Source: a virus. From it: a stretch of DNA of 38,617 bases. Under the pieces are notes generated by a model. It made no database searches and was not told the DNA's origin. It saw nothing but the letters and a program-made list of their open reading frames with translations. The translations under genes were made by a program, and so were the position numbers. Of this stretch, positions 4,818 through 11,067 are shown piece after piece. Location of the stretch: IMG/VR virus record IMGVR_UViG_3300030090_002704, positions 1 through 38,617 of that record. One strand, written 5' to 3'. How positions within the stretch are numbered: the stretch's first letter is position 1; each line of letters opens with the position of its first letter.

Positions 4818-5280
4818 CTTTGAACTCTCCCTCAATAAATGCATGCGGATATCTTTTCTGAAGATCAGCCAACCGACCCATGATTTCTTCTCTAGTCATA
4901 TCATCTATTCGGTTAACTGTTTCTCTTCTATCGATTGTCAATCCACCCAACGCGGATCGAATCTTTTCTGCATTGATTGCTGCTGAATACTGACCAACAT
5001 CCTCCGCACCTTTTGACAACTCAGATAATCTTTTCATTTGACCAATCAAAGTAACTCCGTACTGGCGTTCTCTTTCCTCCCTTAATTCTTTTATGTGATC
5101 TACTACATGAGGGTAATCCTTTCCGTTCAACAAGACGGAGGCTGTTTTCGGAGCCACATTTACAGAAAATCCTGCCTTCCTAGCACATTCGGCATTTGAA
5201 TAAATGCCCTCGACAATCAGTTTACAAAACTCTCTCTGACGGTTTGTCAGCTTTCGCTCTGTCGTAACACTCTTCGACAT
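4711..5280 (-). CDS. terS: terminase small subunit
   Basis: A 189-residue protein matching the Terminase_2 (small subunit) pattern: LTNRQREFCKLIVEGIYSN (about residues 11-29), NAECARKAGFSVN, then a long charged coiled-coil-like helix (HIKELREERERQYGVTL) and KLSELSKGAE-like helical repeats. The small subunit binds the packaging start site and hands DNA to the large subunit. The start has AAGGAAAG upstream and a good sigma-70 promoter at 5313-5341. It is followed by a resolvase-like gene rather than the large subunit, which is not in the window. The adjacent GTTACG-repeat region is therefore a natural candidate for its recognition site. Confidence 0.85.
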   Translation of the reverse strand: MSKSVTTERKLTNRQREFCKLIVEGIYSNAECARKAGFSVNVAPKTASVLLNGKDYPHVVDHIKELREERERQYGVTLIGQMKRLSELSKGAEDVGQYSAAINAEKIRSALGGLTIDRRETVNRIDDMTREEIMGRLADLQKRYPHAFIEGEFKDVTRTGGEFLDSDSQEATEKFLRLETREQSLSGDA

Positions 5281-5312
5281 AACTTTCCTTATAAGGGTTT
5301 ATTAGCCATTTA

Positions 5313-5341
5313 ATAATACAAATTTGGTTCATTTCGGTCAA
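5313..5341 (-). promoter_or_regulatory. sigma-70-type promoter for terS
   Basis: Read leftward: TTGACC (5341-5336), exactly 17 bp, then TATTAT (5318-5313). The start point would fall near 5306, about 25 nt before the terS start codon. It is the best consensus promoter in the window. Confidence 0.75.
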
Positions 5342-5410
5342 AAAACCAATCGTTTTGTTGCATAAATTTTGTACAGTGATTTTGAAACCATGGTTATTGA
5401 GCCAAGAAAC

Positions 5411-5585
5411 GTTACGGATGTTACGAAAATCAATCAAAACGTTACGAGTTGAATTTTTTTTTCTTCAATATTTTCAGTAACTTATTTTAATCCGTAACAT
5501 CCGTAATGCTCGTAACGCATCATTTCAAAAAAAAAAATAATTTTTTTCTCCATTTCGCTGTGCAACCTTTTAAACAAATGTTACG
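5411..5585. repeat. symmetric GTTACG repeat region (candidate origin, pac or operator)
   Basis: GTTACG occurs at 5411, 5420, 5441 and 5580. Its complement occurs at 5493 (CGTAAC), 5502 (CGTAAT, one base off) and 5511 (CGTAAC). The 15-mer GTTACGGATGTTACG (5411-5425) is matched 14/15 by its reverse complement at 5493-5507, and GTTACGAG (5441-5448) is matched by CTCGTAAC (5509-5516). The middle (5450-5490) and the flank (5527-5552) are A/T tracts. It sits in the non-coding gap 5281-5691, where I see no gene. The gap also has TACACATGT (5601-5609) and its complement ACATGTGTA (5646-5654). Confidence 0.75.
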
Positions 5586-5629
5586 ATGGCCCTGTTGCAC
5601 TACACATGTACACAGTACTACTGCTTTAA

Positions 5630-5658
5630 TTGCGTTAGTCGATAAACATGTGTATTGT
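5630..5658 (+). promoter_or_regulatory. possible rightward promoter for the 5692 gene string
   Basis: TTGCGT (5630-5635), 17 bp, TATTGT (5653-5658), ahead of a TTGGAGGACTAAAA leader. It is a moderate match to a sigma-70 promoter. It overlaps one arm of the ACATGTGTA inverted repeat, which could be an operator. Confidence 0.4.
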
Positions 5659-5691
5659 GGATGACTCATTAATTATTTGGAGGACTAAAAG

Positions 5692-6105
5692 ATGATTAAA
5701 GAATGCATAGGTACGAAGTACGAGGTCAAAGGAACATGGTCCAATAGCACCAGCACTTTGGATTGGCCTGTCGATACATTGGGCGAAGCCAAGGCATTCA
5801 TTGACGGATTTACTCTAGCCGATCCATCCAAAATCAAAGACTTCAAAATCGTAGAAATCAGAGAAGTTGTCGCGGTCATTTCTATTCACACTAAATATAA
5901 AAGAGATGTTGGCACGGCACCACAACCTATTGTTGGTTTCTTACGGTCATGTGACCGTGATGTGTGTTCACACACCTCAGAGGAAGAGGCAGTTAAACAC
6001 TTGGAATATCTCAAATCAGAAGATGGATTATTCAACGATGACCTTGACGATTATGATTGGCATCACGTAACCATAAAAACGGAACATGAGGTTAGCGATG
6101 ACTAA
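5692..6105 (+). CDS. hypothetical protein
   Basis: A 137-residue acidic protein, first gene of the rightward string to 10802. The N-terminal half looks beta-rich (YEVKGTWSNSTSTLDWPV) with an EAKAFIDGF helix; a second strand-helix unit with SEEEAVKHLEYL follows, ending in an Asp-rich tail. The two similar halves suggest two copies of a small alpha/beta domain, but I do not recognise a family. The start follows TTGGAGGACTAAAAG. Its stop overlaps the next gene's first codons. Confidence 0.6.
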   Translation: MIKECIGTKYEVKGTWSNSTSTLDWPVDTLGEAKAFIDGFTLADPSKIKDFKIVEIREVVAVISIHTKYKRDVGTAPQPIVGFLRSCDRDVCSHTSEEEAVKHLEYLKSEDGLFNDDLDDYDWHHVTIKTEHEVSDD

Positions 6106-6349
6106 GCGAATGAAAGCGATCCACACTGAATATATTAATCATGTGGATTATCGACATGAGTTGGAAAAGTCCTATGAAATTTACTACGAAGCGGATGAAG
6201 AGACCGGAGCCGTTCTCAACATCATTGAGATCATTGAACTGCCCCGCCAGACATTAGACGAGGTCAGGTATGACTCACTGCTTTGGCAACACCTTGTTAA
6301 GAAGTTTGAGCCTGACGGCTCTGAAGAAGAACAGGAGGATGAACTGTGA
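6098..6349 (+). CDS. small acidic hypothetical protein
   Basis: An 83-residue protein with a basic start (MTKRMKAIHTEYINHVDYRH) and a strongly acidic end. No family recognised. I choose the ATG at 6098 because GAGG lies 6 nt upstream; an in-frame ATG at 6086 is possible but has a poorer site. It overlaps the end of the previous gene by 8 nt, and its stop overlaps the GTG of the next gene. Confidence 0.5.
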   Translation: MTKRMKAIHTEYINHVDYRHELEKSYEIYYEADEETGAVLNIIEIIELPRQTLDEVRYDSLLWQHLVKKFEPDGSEEEQEDEL

Positions 6350-6474
6350 TTCACGAAGTCACGTTGTTTGAAACTACCGGATACTACCTGATCATGTCCG
6401 TGGTCGGGTGGTCACTGGTCATCGCACAGATCACATGTGTGGTTTGGTTCTATAAAAATTGGAGGAAAAAATGA
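6346..6474 (+). CDS. very small single-pass membrane protein (42 aa)
   Basis: A GTG start at 6346 overlaps the previous stop (GTGA), with AGGAGG 7 nt upstream. It encodes MIHEVTLFETTGYYLIMSVV, then GWSLVIAQITCVVWFY and a basic KNWRKK end. That is one clear TM helix with an N-out, positive-inside orientation. Its stop overlaps the next ATG (ATGA). Function unknown; both overlaps and the strong binding site argue that it is a real gene. Confidence 0.6.
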   Translation: MIHEVTLFETTGYYLIMSVVGWSLVIAQITCVVWFYKNWRKK

Positions 6475-6698
6475 TTTTAAATCAGAAAGAAGAAATGAGA
6501 ACAGCAATTGAGAAAGTTGAAGAAGGATATCAGGAGTTTTTAACTCAACGTAATCTTCCGCAAATGTGTGCTTACGAATTGTTGTGTGAGGATTTCTATG
6601 ACGAGTACGAACGGTTGGTAATTACCAAGTTCGTTGAGTTGTTTGAAGCGATTGATCGTGATCGCTTCAAAGCGATTGATTCGGAGGATAAGTCGTGA
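6471..6698 (+). CDS. small helical acidic hypothetical protein
   Basis: A 75-residue, probably all-helical acidic protein (EMRTAIEKVEEGYQEFL, then ELLCEDFYDEYERLV). The ATG at 6471 follows TTGGAGGAAAAA and overlaps the stop of the TM gene. The end contains a near-repeat, EAIDRDRFKAIDSED; in the DNA, GAAGCGATTGATCGTGATCG is followed by AAAGCGATTGATTCGG. No family recognised. Confidence 0.55.
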   Translation: MILNQKEEMRTAIEKVEEGYQEFLTQRNLPQMCAYELLCEDFYDEYERLVITKFVELFEAIDRDRFKAIDSEDKS

Positions 6699-6937
6699 GT
6701 GAACGATTGGCACTGAAAAAAGAAATTCTAGCCATGATTAAAAACGGACTTTGTTCCAAACAAAGTGGCATGAAAGCTTCAAACTGCATTCGGTTTATTG
6801 AAGACGATGAAATCGAAAGTATGAAAACACATGAGGCGGTTAATCTCGCATTTGAGATCTCAAAAACTAAAACACACCAACAAATTTTCGGAGCGGAAGA
6901 AGTTTTTGCTGATCTTGAAAAGAGGTATGGCAAGTGA
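6695..6937 (+). CDS. small hypothetical protein
   Basis: An 80-residue protein starting at GTG (GTGA overlap with the previous stop) with GGAGG 7 nt upstream. It looks helical, with MSERLALKKEILAMIKNGLC at the start. No family recognised. It ends by overlapping the GTG start of the methyltransferase, so the two are translationally coupled; it might accompany the enzyme. Confidence 0.55.
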   Translation: MSERLALKKEILAMIKNGLCSKQSGMKASNCIRFIEDDEIESMKTHEAVNLAFEISKTKTHQQIFGAEEVFADLEKRYGK

Positions 6938-8037
6938 AATACGCAACCGTCTGTTCGGGCGTTGAAGCCTGTTCCGTGGCGTGGGAGCCACTAGGTTGGC
7001 AACCAGTTTTCTTTTCTGAGATTGAGGACTTTCCGTCAGAGGTTCTCAGCACACATTATCCAAGCGTCCCCAACCATGGGGACATGACAAATTTTGAGGA
7101 GTGGGGTTATGAAAGAGGAGCAGTTGACATTATTTGCGGAGGAACACCTTGTCAGTCTTTCTCCGTCGCAGGACTCAGAAGAGGACTCAGCGACGACCGA
7201 GGCAATCTTGCTCTCACGTTTTGCAGAATGGTTGATCAGTTGCGCCCCAAATACTTCATCTGGGAAAACGTTGCCGGATGTTTGTCATCCAATGGAGGAC
7301 GGGACTTTGGTTCCATCACAGGGGCGATGGCAGAATTCGGGTATTCATTTGGATGGCGTGTGTTTGACGCACAACACTTCGGAGTCCCCCAAAGAAGGCG
7401 TAGAGTCTTTCTTGTTGGATGTTCTACAGGACAGCCAGAGCATATCCAACAAATATTGTTTGAGCCAGAAAGCCGCAGAGGGAATTCTGCGGAGAGCCAA
7501 GAGACGGGGCAAGACTCTGCCCGAAACACTAGAGACGGCACTGAGGTCTTTGATTTCCAACGAATTGGTCAGTACGGAACCAAGGGCATAGGATCGACTT
7601 GCATGGCGCGGGACTACAAGGACTCAAAAGACTTGGTCGTGTACGAATACCACGGCCACGATTACAGAGTCAAAGAGCTAGATCAGACCGTCACGTCGAG
7701 GTGGGACACAGGTGGCAACAATGTGCCATTGGTCTCGTTCAGTTCAAACATGTCTGAGCCTGATGTGCTTGAGAATGTAGCACCGACGGTCAAGGTTGGT
7801 GGCAGTGGGTGCAGTAATCCTCCTGCTGTTGCAACAGAAAAACTGGTGCGTCGATTGACCCCGATTGAAGTCGAACGGTTACAGGGTTTTCCAGACGACT
7901 ACACAAATATTCCGTGGCGCGGTAAGACCGCACCGGATAGCCGTCGCTATAAGGCGATGGGTAATAGCATGGCAGTCCCTGTCATGCGTTGGCTAGGTCA
8001 GCGTATTGCTGACATTGAGGAGGGTAACAATGAGTGA
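6934..8037 (+). CDS. DNA (cytosine-5) methyltransferase
   Basis: A 367-residue enzyme that transfers a methyl group from S-adenosylmethionine to C5 of cytosine in a specific DNA sequence. Motif I is TVCSGVEACSVAWE (5-18), motif IV is GGTPCQSFS with catalytic Cys73, motif VI is ENV (111-113), motif VIII is QRRRRV (153-158) and motif X is YKAMGNSMAVPV (339-350). All key motifs are intact. The target recognition region, about 165-310, gives no clue to the site. No restriction partner is visible, so it is probably an orphan enzyme protecting phage DNA from host restriction. The GTG start is coupled to the previous gene. The C-terminal EEGNNE comes from a 25-nt cassette that recurs 148 bp later. 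Confidence 0.92.
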   Translation: MKYATVCSGVEACSVAWEPLGWQPVFFSEIEDFPSEVLSTHYPSVPNHGDMTNFEEWGYERGAVDIICGGTPCQSFSVAGLRRGLSDDRGNLALTFCRMVDQLRPKYFIWENVAGCLSSNGGRDFGSITGAMAEFGYSFGWRVFDAQHFGVPQRRRRVFLVGCSTGQPEHIQQILFEPESRRGNSAESQETGQDSARNTRDGTEVFDFQRIGQYGTKGIGSTCMARDYKDSKDLVVYEYHGHDYRVKELDQTVTSRWDTGGNNVPLVSFSSNMSEPDVLENVAPTVKVGGSGCSNPPAVATEKLVRRLTPIEVERLQGFPDDYTNIPWRGKTAPDSRRYKAMGNSMAVPVMRWLGQRIADIEEGNNE

Positions 8038-8188
8038 AGAATGGATAAAAATATATAGTTACACACGGCCACACTGCTCCGAATGTGGGTATGAGTGGAG
8101 TGCGATGCTCGGCGACGATGAAGTGCTAACCAAGTGTGAGTGTGGCGGGGAAGTGACTATCAATGAGGAGGGTAACAATGAGTGAAGA
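8016..8188 (+). repeat. duplicated 25-nt translation-start cassette
   Basis: Positions 8016-8040 and 8164-8188 are identical for 25 nt: a TGAGGAGGGTAACA leader, then ATGAGTGAAGA. Similarity continues loosely (TGGAT, AAAA). Each copy gives the upstream gene the C-terminus EEGNNE and the downstream gene the N-terminus MSE(E/D)WIK. Confidence 0.85.
8030..8185 (+). CDS. small zinc-ribbon-like protein (51 aa)
   Basis: MSEEWIKIYSYTRPHCSECG begins a 51-residue protein with C-x2-C and, about 17 residues later, C-x-C spacing (HCSECG ... KCECGG). That suggests a small zinc ribbon. The start uses GAGGAGGG of the duplicated cassette; both ends overlap neighbouring genes. It is probably a small nucleic-acid or protein binding factor; no family recognised. 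Confidence 0.6.
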   Translation: MSEEWIKIYSYTRPHCSECGYEWSAMLGDDEVLTKCECGGEVTINEEGNNE

Positions 8189-8438
8189 TTGGATTAAAAC
8201 GTATAACGAAAATGCTAAGAAGCATAATAAGCGGGTGAAGTCGATCCGTGATACTCGGCTGCCAAAGGATTGTGTGGTGGCTCTTGATCAAGCAATCCGT
8301 GCAATGGATAGCCTACACTTCTCAATCAAAGAAAGTGTAGTAAACAACCACAACTGCATCACCATGGACGACATGATTCAGCTTGGCAGTGCGCTCGAAC
8401 GGATGAAAGAGGAATTCCAAGAGAAGGAGTTGAAGTGA
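8178..8438 (+). CDS. small hypothetical protein
   Basis: An 86-residue, mostly helical protein starting MSEDWIKTYNENAKKHNKRV. The start is the second copy of the duplicated cassette with GAGGAGGG; an in-frame ATG at 8163 lies upstream of that site and is not used. Its first seven residues copy those of the previous gene, but the rest is unrelated. It ends with a GTGA overlap to the next gene. Confidence 0.6.
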   Translation: MSEDWIKTYNENAKKHNKRVKSIRDTRLPKDCVVALDQAIRAMDSLHFSIKESVVNNHNCITMDDMIQLGSALERMKEEFQEKELK

Positions 8439-8635
8439 CAAAAGTTTACTGTGTCCATGATCCGATCAATCAGCGCAAGGATTATTTCCCTAAGTTAAAA
8501 GCGGCTTATGGACACAGAAACTTAGAACCCAATAGCAGAACGGTAGAGATACTTGAATATAACTATCAGTACCAAATAGCCGATCTGTTGCAACAAGCCT
8601 ATGAAAGAGGGAGAGAAGATGAGCGAAAAAGATAA
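8435..8635 (+). CDS. small hypothetical protein
   Basis: A 66-residue protein with GTG start overlapping the previous stop; AAGGAG lies 5 nt upstream. The second half (YQIADLLQQAYERGREDERK) is a charged helix of the kind that ends many small phage proteins. No family recognised. The next gene starts within its last codons. Confidence 0.55.
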   Translation: MTKVYCVHDPINQRKDYFPKLKAAYGHRNLEPNSRTVEILEYNYQYQIADLLQQAYERGREDERKR

Positions 8636-8969
8636 TGATCAATTTTTATGGCATCTCAGTATGTTGTCCGCAATCGCGGGTCCTATTGAAGCGGTTCTTG
8701 AAGGTGACACGGGCGTAGCCTGGGCAGTCGAAGAGGGTGGCGAATGGTGGATGCGATTATTTAGAAAAGAAGAACAGTTTTTAATTCACATGGATGATAG
8801 CTACGGGGATCGTTTAAAGATGATGACGGTCGCAGGGTACGCACGACACTGCGCGGACAACATGCAGTACACCATTGGTAGTTGGGATGAGTTTCTGGAG
8901 TACGCAGAGCAATTTGAAGAGGGATTGTCAGATGAGCTTGACCAGATGGCAAACAAGGTGAAGCACTAA
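8619..8969 (+). CDS. hypothetical protein
   Basis: A 116-residue acidic protein starting MSEKDNDQFLWHLSMLSAIA. The ATG at 8619 follows AGGGAGAGAAG within the previous gene. The centre contains EEGGEWWMRLF followed by helices (RLKMMTVAGYARHCADN). No family recognised. The stop overlaps the next ATG (TAATG). Confidence 0.55.
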   Translation: MSEKDNDQFLWHLSMLSAIAGPIEAVLEGDTGVAWAVEEGGEWWMRLFRKEEQFLIHMDDSYGDRLKMMTVAGYARHCADNMQYTIGSWDEFLEYAEQFEEGLSDELDQMANKVKH

Positions 8970-9952
8970 TGAAACTTACCACAATGAAAGCTTGGGTTGA
9001 GCGCAATAACTTTGTGCCTGAGTTTATTGAAGCAGGTGGCATGGATGGGGAATATTTTTATCTGACTCCCTCTGTTGGTGACACAATCTCCAAATTTGTT
9101 GATAAGTCAGTATGGGTAAACAAAGAAGAACTATTACAGTATGTATCAATAAAAGATTTAAAACTTCCATACGACAATTTTACAATAGAAAGAACAAGAC
9201 AACGTGAAGAACTTGACAAAGACGTGGTTTCTTTGCGGGATCGAATGCATGCTGAAAGTATCGCTTATCAGATTAAAAGACAAACATATCCCCTCGACTA
9301 CCTTGAGGTTATGATTTGTCACAAAATGATTCATTGGAAACGTGGGACTCATGTCTTTACGAAAGGTTTTGTCTTTATTATTGGAGACATAGAAACAGCA
9401 GAAGATCATAATTTTTTTTGGTTAGGCGATAAGCATTGGAACTTTGCGCGTATTGATGTGGTAGAGGCGGGAGAGATTGAGGGGTTTGAGCCAGTTTTTG
9501 GGGTTGCAGTCAGATCTTGGGATGAGAAAAATTCTCACTTTGTTGGACCAAACAGTTTGGACTTTGAAAACGATGATTTTTGGCACGAGGAAATGATTGA
9601 GAGTCAATTCACTAATGGCGCTTCTGACGCTATTCAAGGAATTATAATGGCTCAAGCCCTGAATTTTGTTAAGACAGGTATTAAACACACCAAGTCGCAA
9701 TGCTCAATCGTTCCAACAAAACGCCAAGCCAAGAAAAAAATATCTGGATCAAAGAAGCACTTCTTCACCACGATATCTTTAGATGCTGTAGAAACAATCA
9801 AAGAAAATAGGTTGATTAAACGTGAAGGTGTGAATGCACACACTGTTAGGGGGCATTTTAAACAACGTAAGAATGGACTCTTTTGGTGGAACCCATTTGT
9901 CAGGGGCAGCGGTCAGGTTAAAGAGCGAGATGCGTACGCAGTCAAAGAGTAA
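8969..9952 (+). CDS. hypothetical protein with conserved C-terminal HTVRGHFK motif
   Basis: A 327-residue protein, the largest unknown of this arm. Its C-terminus (VNAHTVRGHFKQRKNGLFWW, then NPFVRGSG) is a motif I recall from many phage hypothetical proteins, where R-x-H-x-V-R-G-H-F is followed by a basic segment and W-W. The central part is rich in aromatic and acidic residues. No catalytic motif is evident and the family's function is unknown. It overlaps the preceding gene by one base and is read with the string of small genes, so probably early or middle expressed. Confidence 0.7.
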   Translation: MKLTTMKAWVERNNFVPEFIEAGGMDGEYFYLTPSVGDTISKFVDKSVWVNKEELLQYVSIKDLKLPYDNFTIERTRQREELDKDVVSLRDRMHAESIAYQIKRQTYPLDYLEVMICHKMIHWKRGTHVFTKGFVFIIGDIETAEDHNFFWLGDKHWNFARIDVVEAGEIEGFEPVFGVAVRSWDEKNSHFVGPNSLDFENDDFWHEEMIESQFTNGASDAIQGIIMAQALNFVKTGIKHTKSQCSIVPTKRQAKKKISGSKKHFFTTISLDAVETIKENRLIKREGVNAHTVRGHFKQRKNGLFWWNPFVRGSGQVKERDAYAVKE

Positions 9953-9964
9953 GGAGAGACAACA

Positions 9965-10270
9965 ATGAAAAAAAACGAAATAAAACAACTGCAAAGTTCC
10001 TGTGGCGAACTTTGCAAAGAGCTAGATTTTCAGTATTACATTCTGAAAGATTTCATCGGGCCAACTTTACTCAGCGAAACTATCGAGTGGCGATCAGTTA
10101 ACGGACAATGTGTTAAGTCAAGCCCTGCTCGTTATCTTAATTATAAATACTGTATTTTCTTCTTAAAAAAGAAGTTAAACATAAGGAGTCTTGAGGAGTT
10201 CAGCACGAACGAACAAGCTAGGAACGAATTCATACAGATTAGGGAAGATTTTCTAATAGAAGGATGTTGA
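9965..10270 (+). CDS. small hypothetical protein
   Basis: A 101-residue basic/helical protein with AAGGAGAG upstream. It has four cysteines spread through the sequence (CGELC pair near residue 13) and a YKYCIFFLKKKLN segment. No family recognised. It lies 12 nt after the previous stop in the same operon. Confidence 0.55.
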   Translation: MKKNEIKQLQSSCGELCKELDFQYYILKDFIGPTLLSETIEWRSVNGQCVKSSPARYLNYKYCIFFLKKKLNIRSLEEFSTNEQARNEFIQIREDFLIEGC

Positions 10271-10276
10271 ACAACA

Positions 10277-10450
10277 ATGAGCAAGATGGGTGATTGGGTA
10301 ATTGAGCTTGAGATGGACAAGGTTCATCTGACAAGAGAGCAGTTTGCTGCCAAACACGGACACATGTTTGTGTACATTTACGATGAGCAACTTGGTGTTG
10401 TGCCACAAACTTGTGTAGAATACTTAGAAGAAACTAAAGGAGAAAATTAA
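10277..10450 (+). CDS. very small hypothetical protein (57 aa)
   Basis: Encodes MSKMGDWVIELEMDKVHLTR followed by an aromatic-rich second half. It begins 6 nt after the previous stop; the upstream site is a weak AGAAGG. Its stop overlaps the next ATG (TAATG). Tight packing with neighbours supports it; no family recognised. Confidence 0.5.
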   Translation: MSKMGDWVIELEMDKVHLTREQFAAKHGHMFVYIYDEQLGVVPQTCVEYLEETKGEN

Positions 10451-10629
10451 TGCCTAAGAAAGCACAGAAACCTGCGTTCGATAGGACGCAATTTACAACT
10501 ATTTCCATACCGAACGATATATATCTTAAACTAAAAGAACTGGCTGACGCAGAGGATCGTAAAATCAGCCGCCAGGTAACTAGGTATATACTCAAGGCGT
10601 ATGAAGAAAGAAGCACAACCACCGCATGA
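10450..10629 (+). CDS. ribbon-helix-helix (CopG/Arc-like) DNA-binding protein
   Basis: A 59-residue protein. QFTTISIPNDIYLKLKELA (residues 14-32) has the beta-strand then helix pattern of RHH proteins (alternating polar residues T-x-I-x-I-P), and the segment RKISRQVTRYILKAYEE supplies the second helix. RHH dimers insert the strand in the major groove, so this is a candidate repressor or activator of the phage. It overlaps both neighbours (TAATG and ATGA), so it is coupled to them. It is a natural candidate to bind one of the repeats or palindromes in this window; that is inference. Confidence 0.7.
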   Translation: MPKKAQKPAFDRTQFTTISIPNDIYLKLKELADAEDRKISRQVTRYILKAYEERSTTTA

Positions 10630-10802
10630 GCCAGATCATAATCGATCTGGCAAAGAAAGCAGGGATAGTCTACCTTCCTCAGATGGAAAAAATCGGAGGG
10701 AGGAGCTTCCTCGCAAACATGGAACAACTGACAATGTTCGCGAAGCTCGTTGCAAGGACAGCGAGAGAAGACGAAAGGAACAAATTGAAAGGCTCAACCT
10801 GA
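10626..10802 (+). CDS. small conserved phage-type hypothetical protein (58 aa)
   Basis: MSQIIIDLAKKAGIVYLPQM begins a 58-residue frame, ending in QLTMFAKLVARTAREDERNK. That end matches the frequent phage pattern of a short helix followed by F-A-x-L-V-x...R-E-x-E. The ATGA overlap with the RHH gene and the typical C-terminus make this frame more likely than a competing frame at 10601-10831. Last gene of the rightward string; 25 nt separate it from the convergent gene at 10828. Confidence 0.6.
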   Translation: MSQIIIDLAKKAGIVYLPQMEKIGGRSFLANMEQLTMFAKLVARTAREDERNKLKGST

Positions 10803-10827
10803 TGAACCGTATCTGGAACGGAGAAGA

Positions 10828-11067
10828 TTAGTCTTTAATTTTTGCCCAGGAACACATGCCTTTCTTTTCTCTGAAGTCTGTCACCTTAATCTGACGACGT
10901 TTGCTATCTCTTTTACTACCAATCAAGTCAAGCAGCAGAGCCTTGCACACTTGTTGATTAAGACCTGTAATCTTTTCCATGCCAACAAGTGTGCCATCCA
11001 AGGGGGCTCGACCCACAGAATAGTTATAAGCCAGTTCTAATACTTGCTTGGTGTTATTTTCAGCCAC
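10828..11067 (-). CDS. small basic hypothetical protein downstream of the SNF2 helicase
   Basis: A 79-residue protein with a helical first half (VLELAYNYSVGRAPLDGTLV, then a helix-turn-like ITGLNQQVCKALLLDLIG) and a basic C-terminus. The first part could be a winged-helix-like fold; not certain. It overlaps the helicase's last 31 nt, so the two are probably translated together. Its stop faces the stop of the rightward string. Confidence 0.55.
   Translation of the reverse strand: MAENNTKQVLELAYNYSVGRAPLDGTLVGMEKITGLNQQVCKALLLDLIGSKRDSKRRQIKVTDFREKKGMCSWAKIKD

Noticed and set aside
5222-5437. leftward 71-codon frame upstream of terS
   Set aside because: Covers the terS promoter and start in another frame and has no binding site; the promoter explanation is better.
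7094-7591. 165-codon frame inside the methyltransferase gene
   Set aside because: Fully within the methyltransferase, whose motifs are intact in the other frame; no homology clue.
10601-10831. 76-codon frame over the ribbon-helix-helix gene end
   Set aside because: Competes with the ATGA-coupled 58-aa frame at 10626, which has a familiar phage-type C-terminus; this frame is low-complexity and polar.
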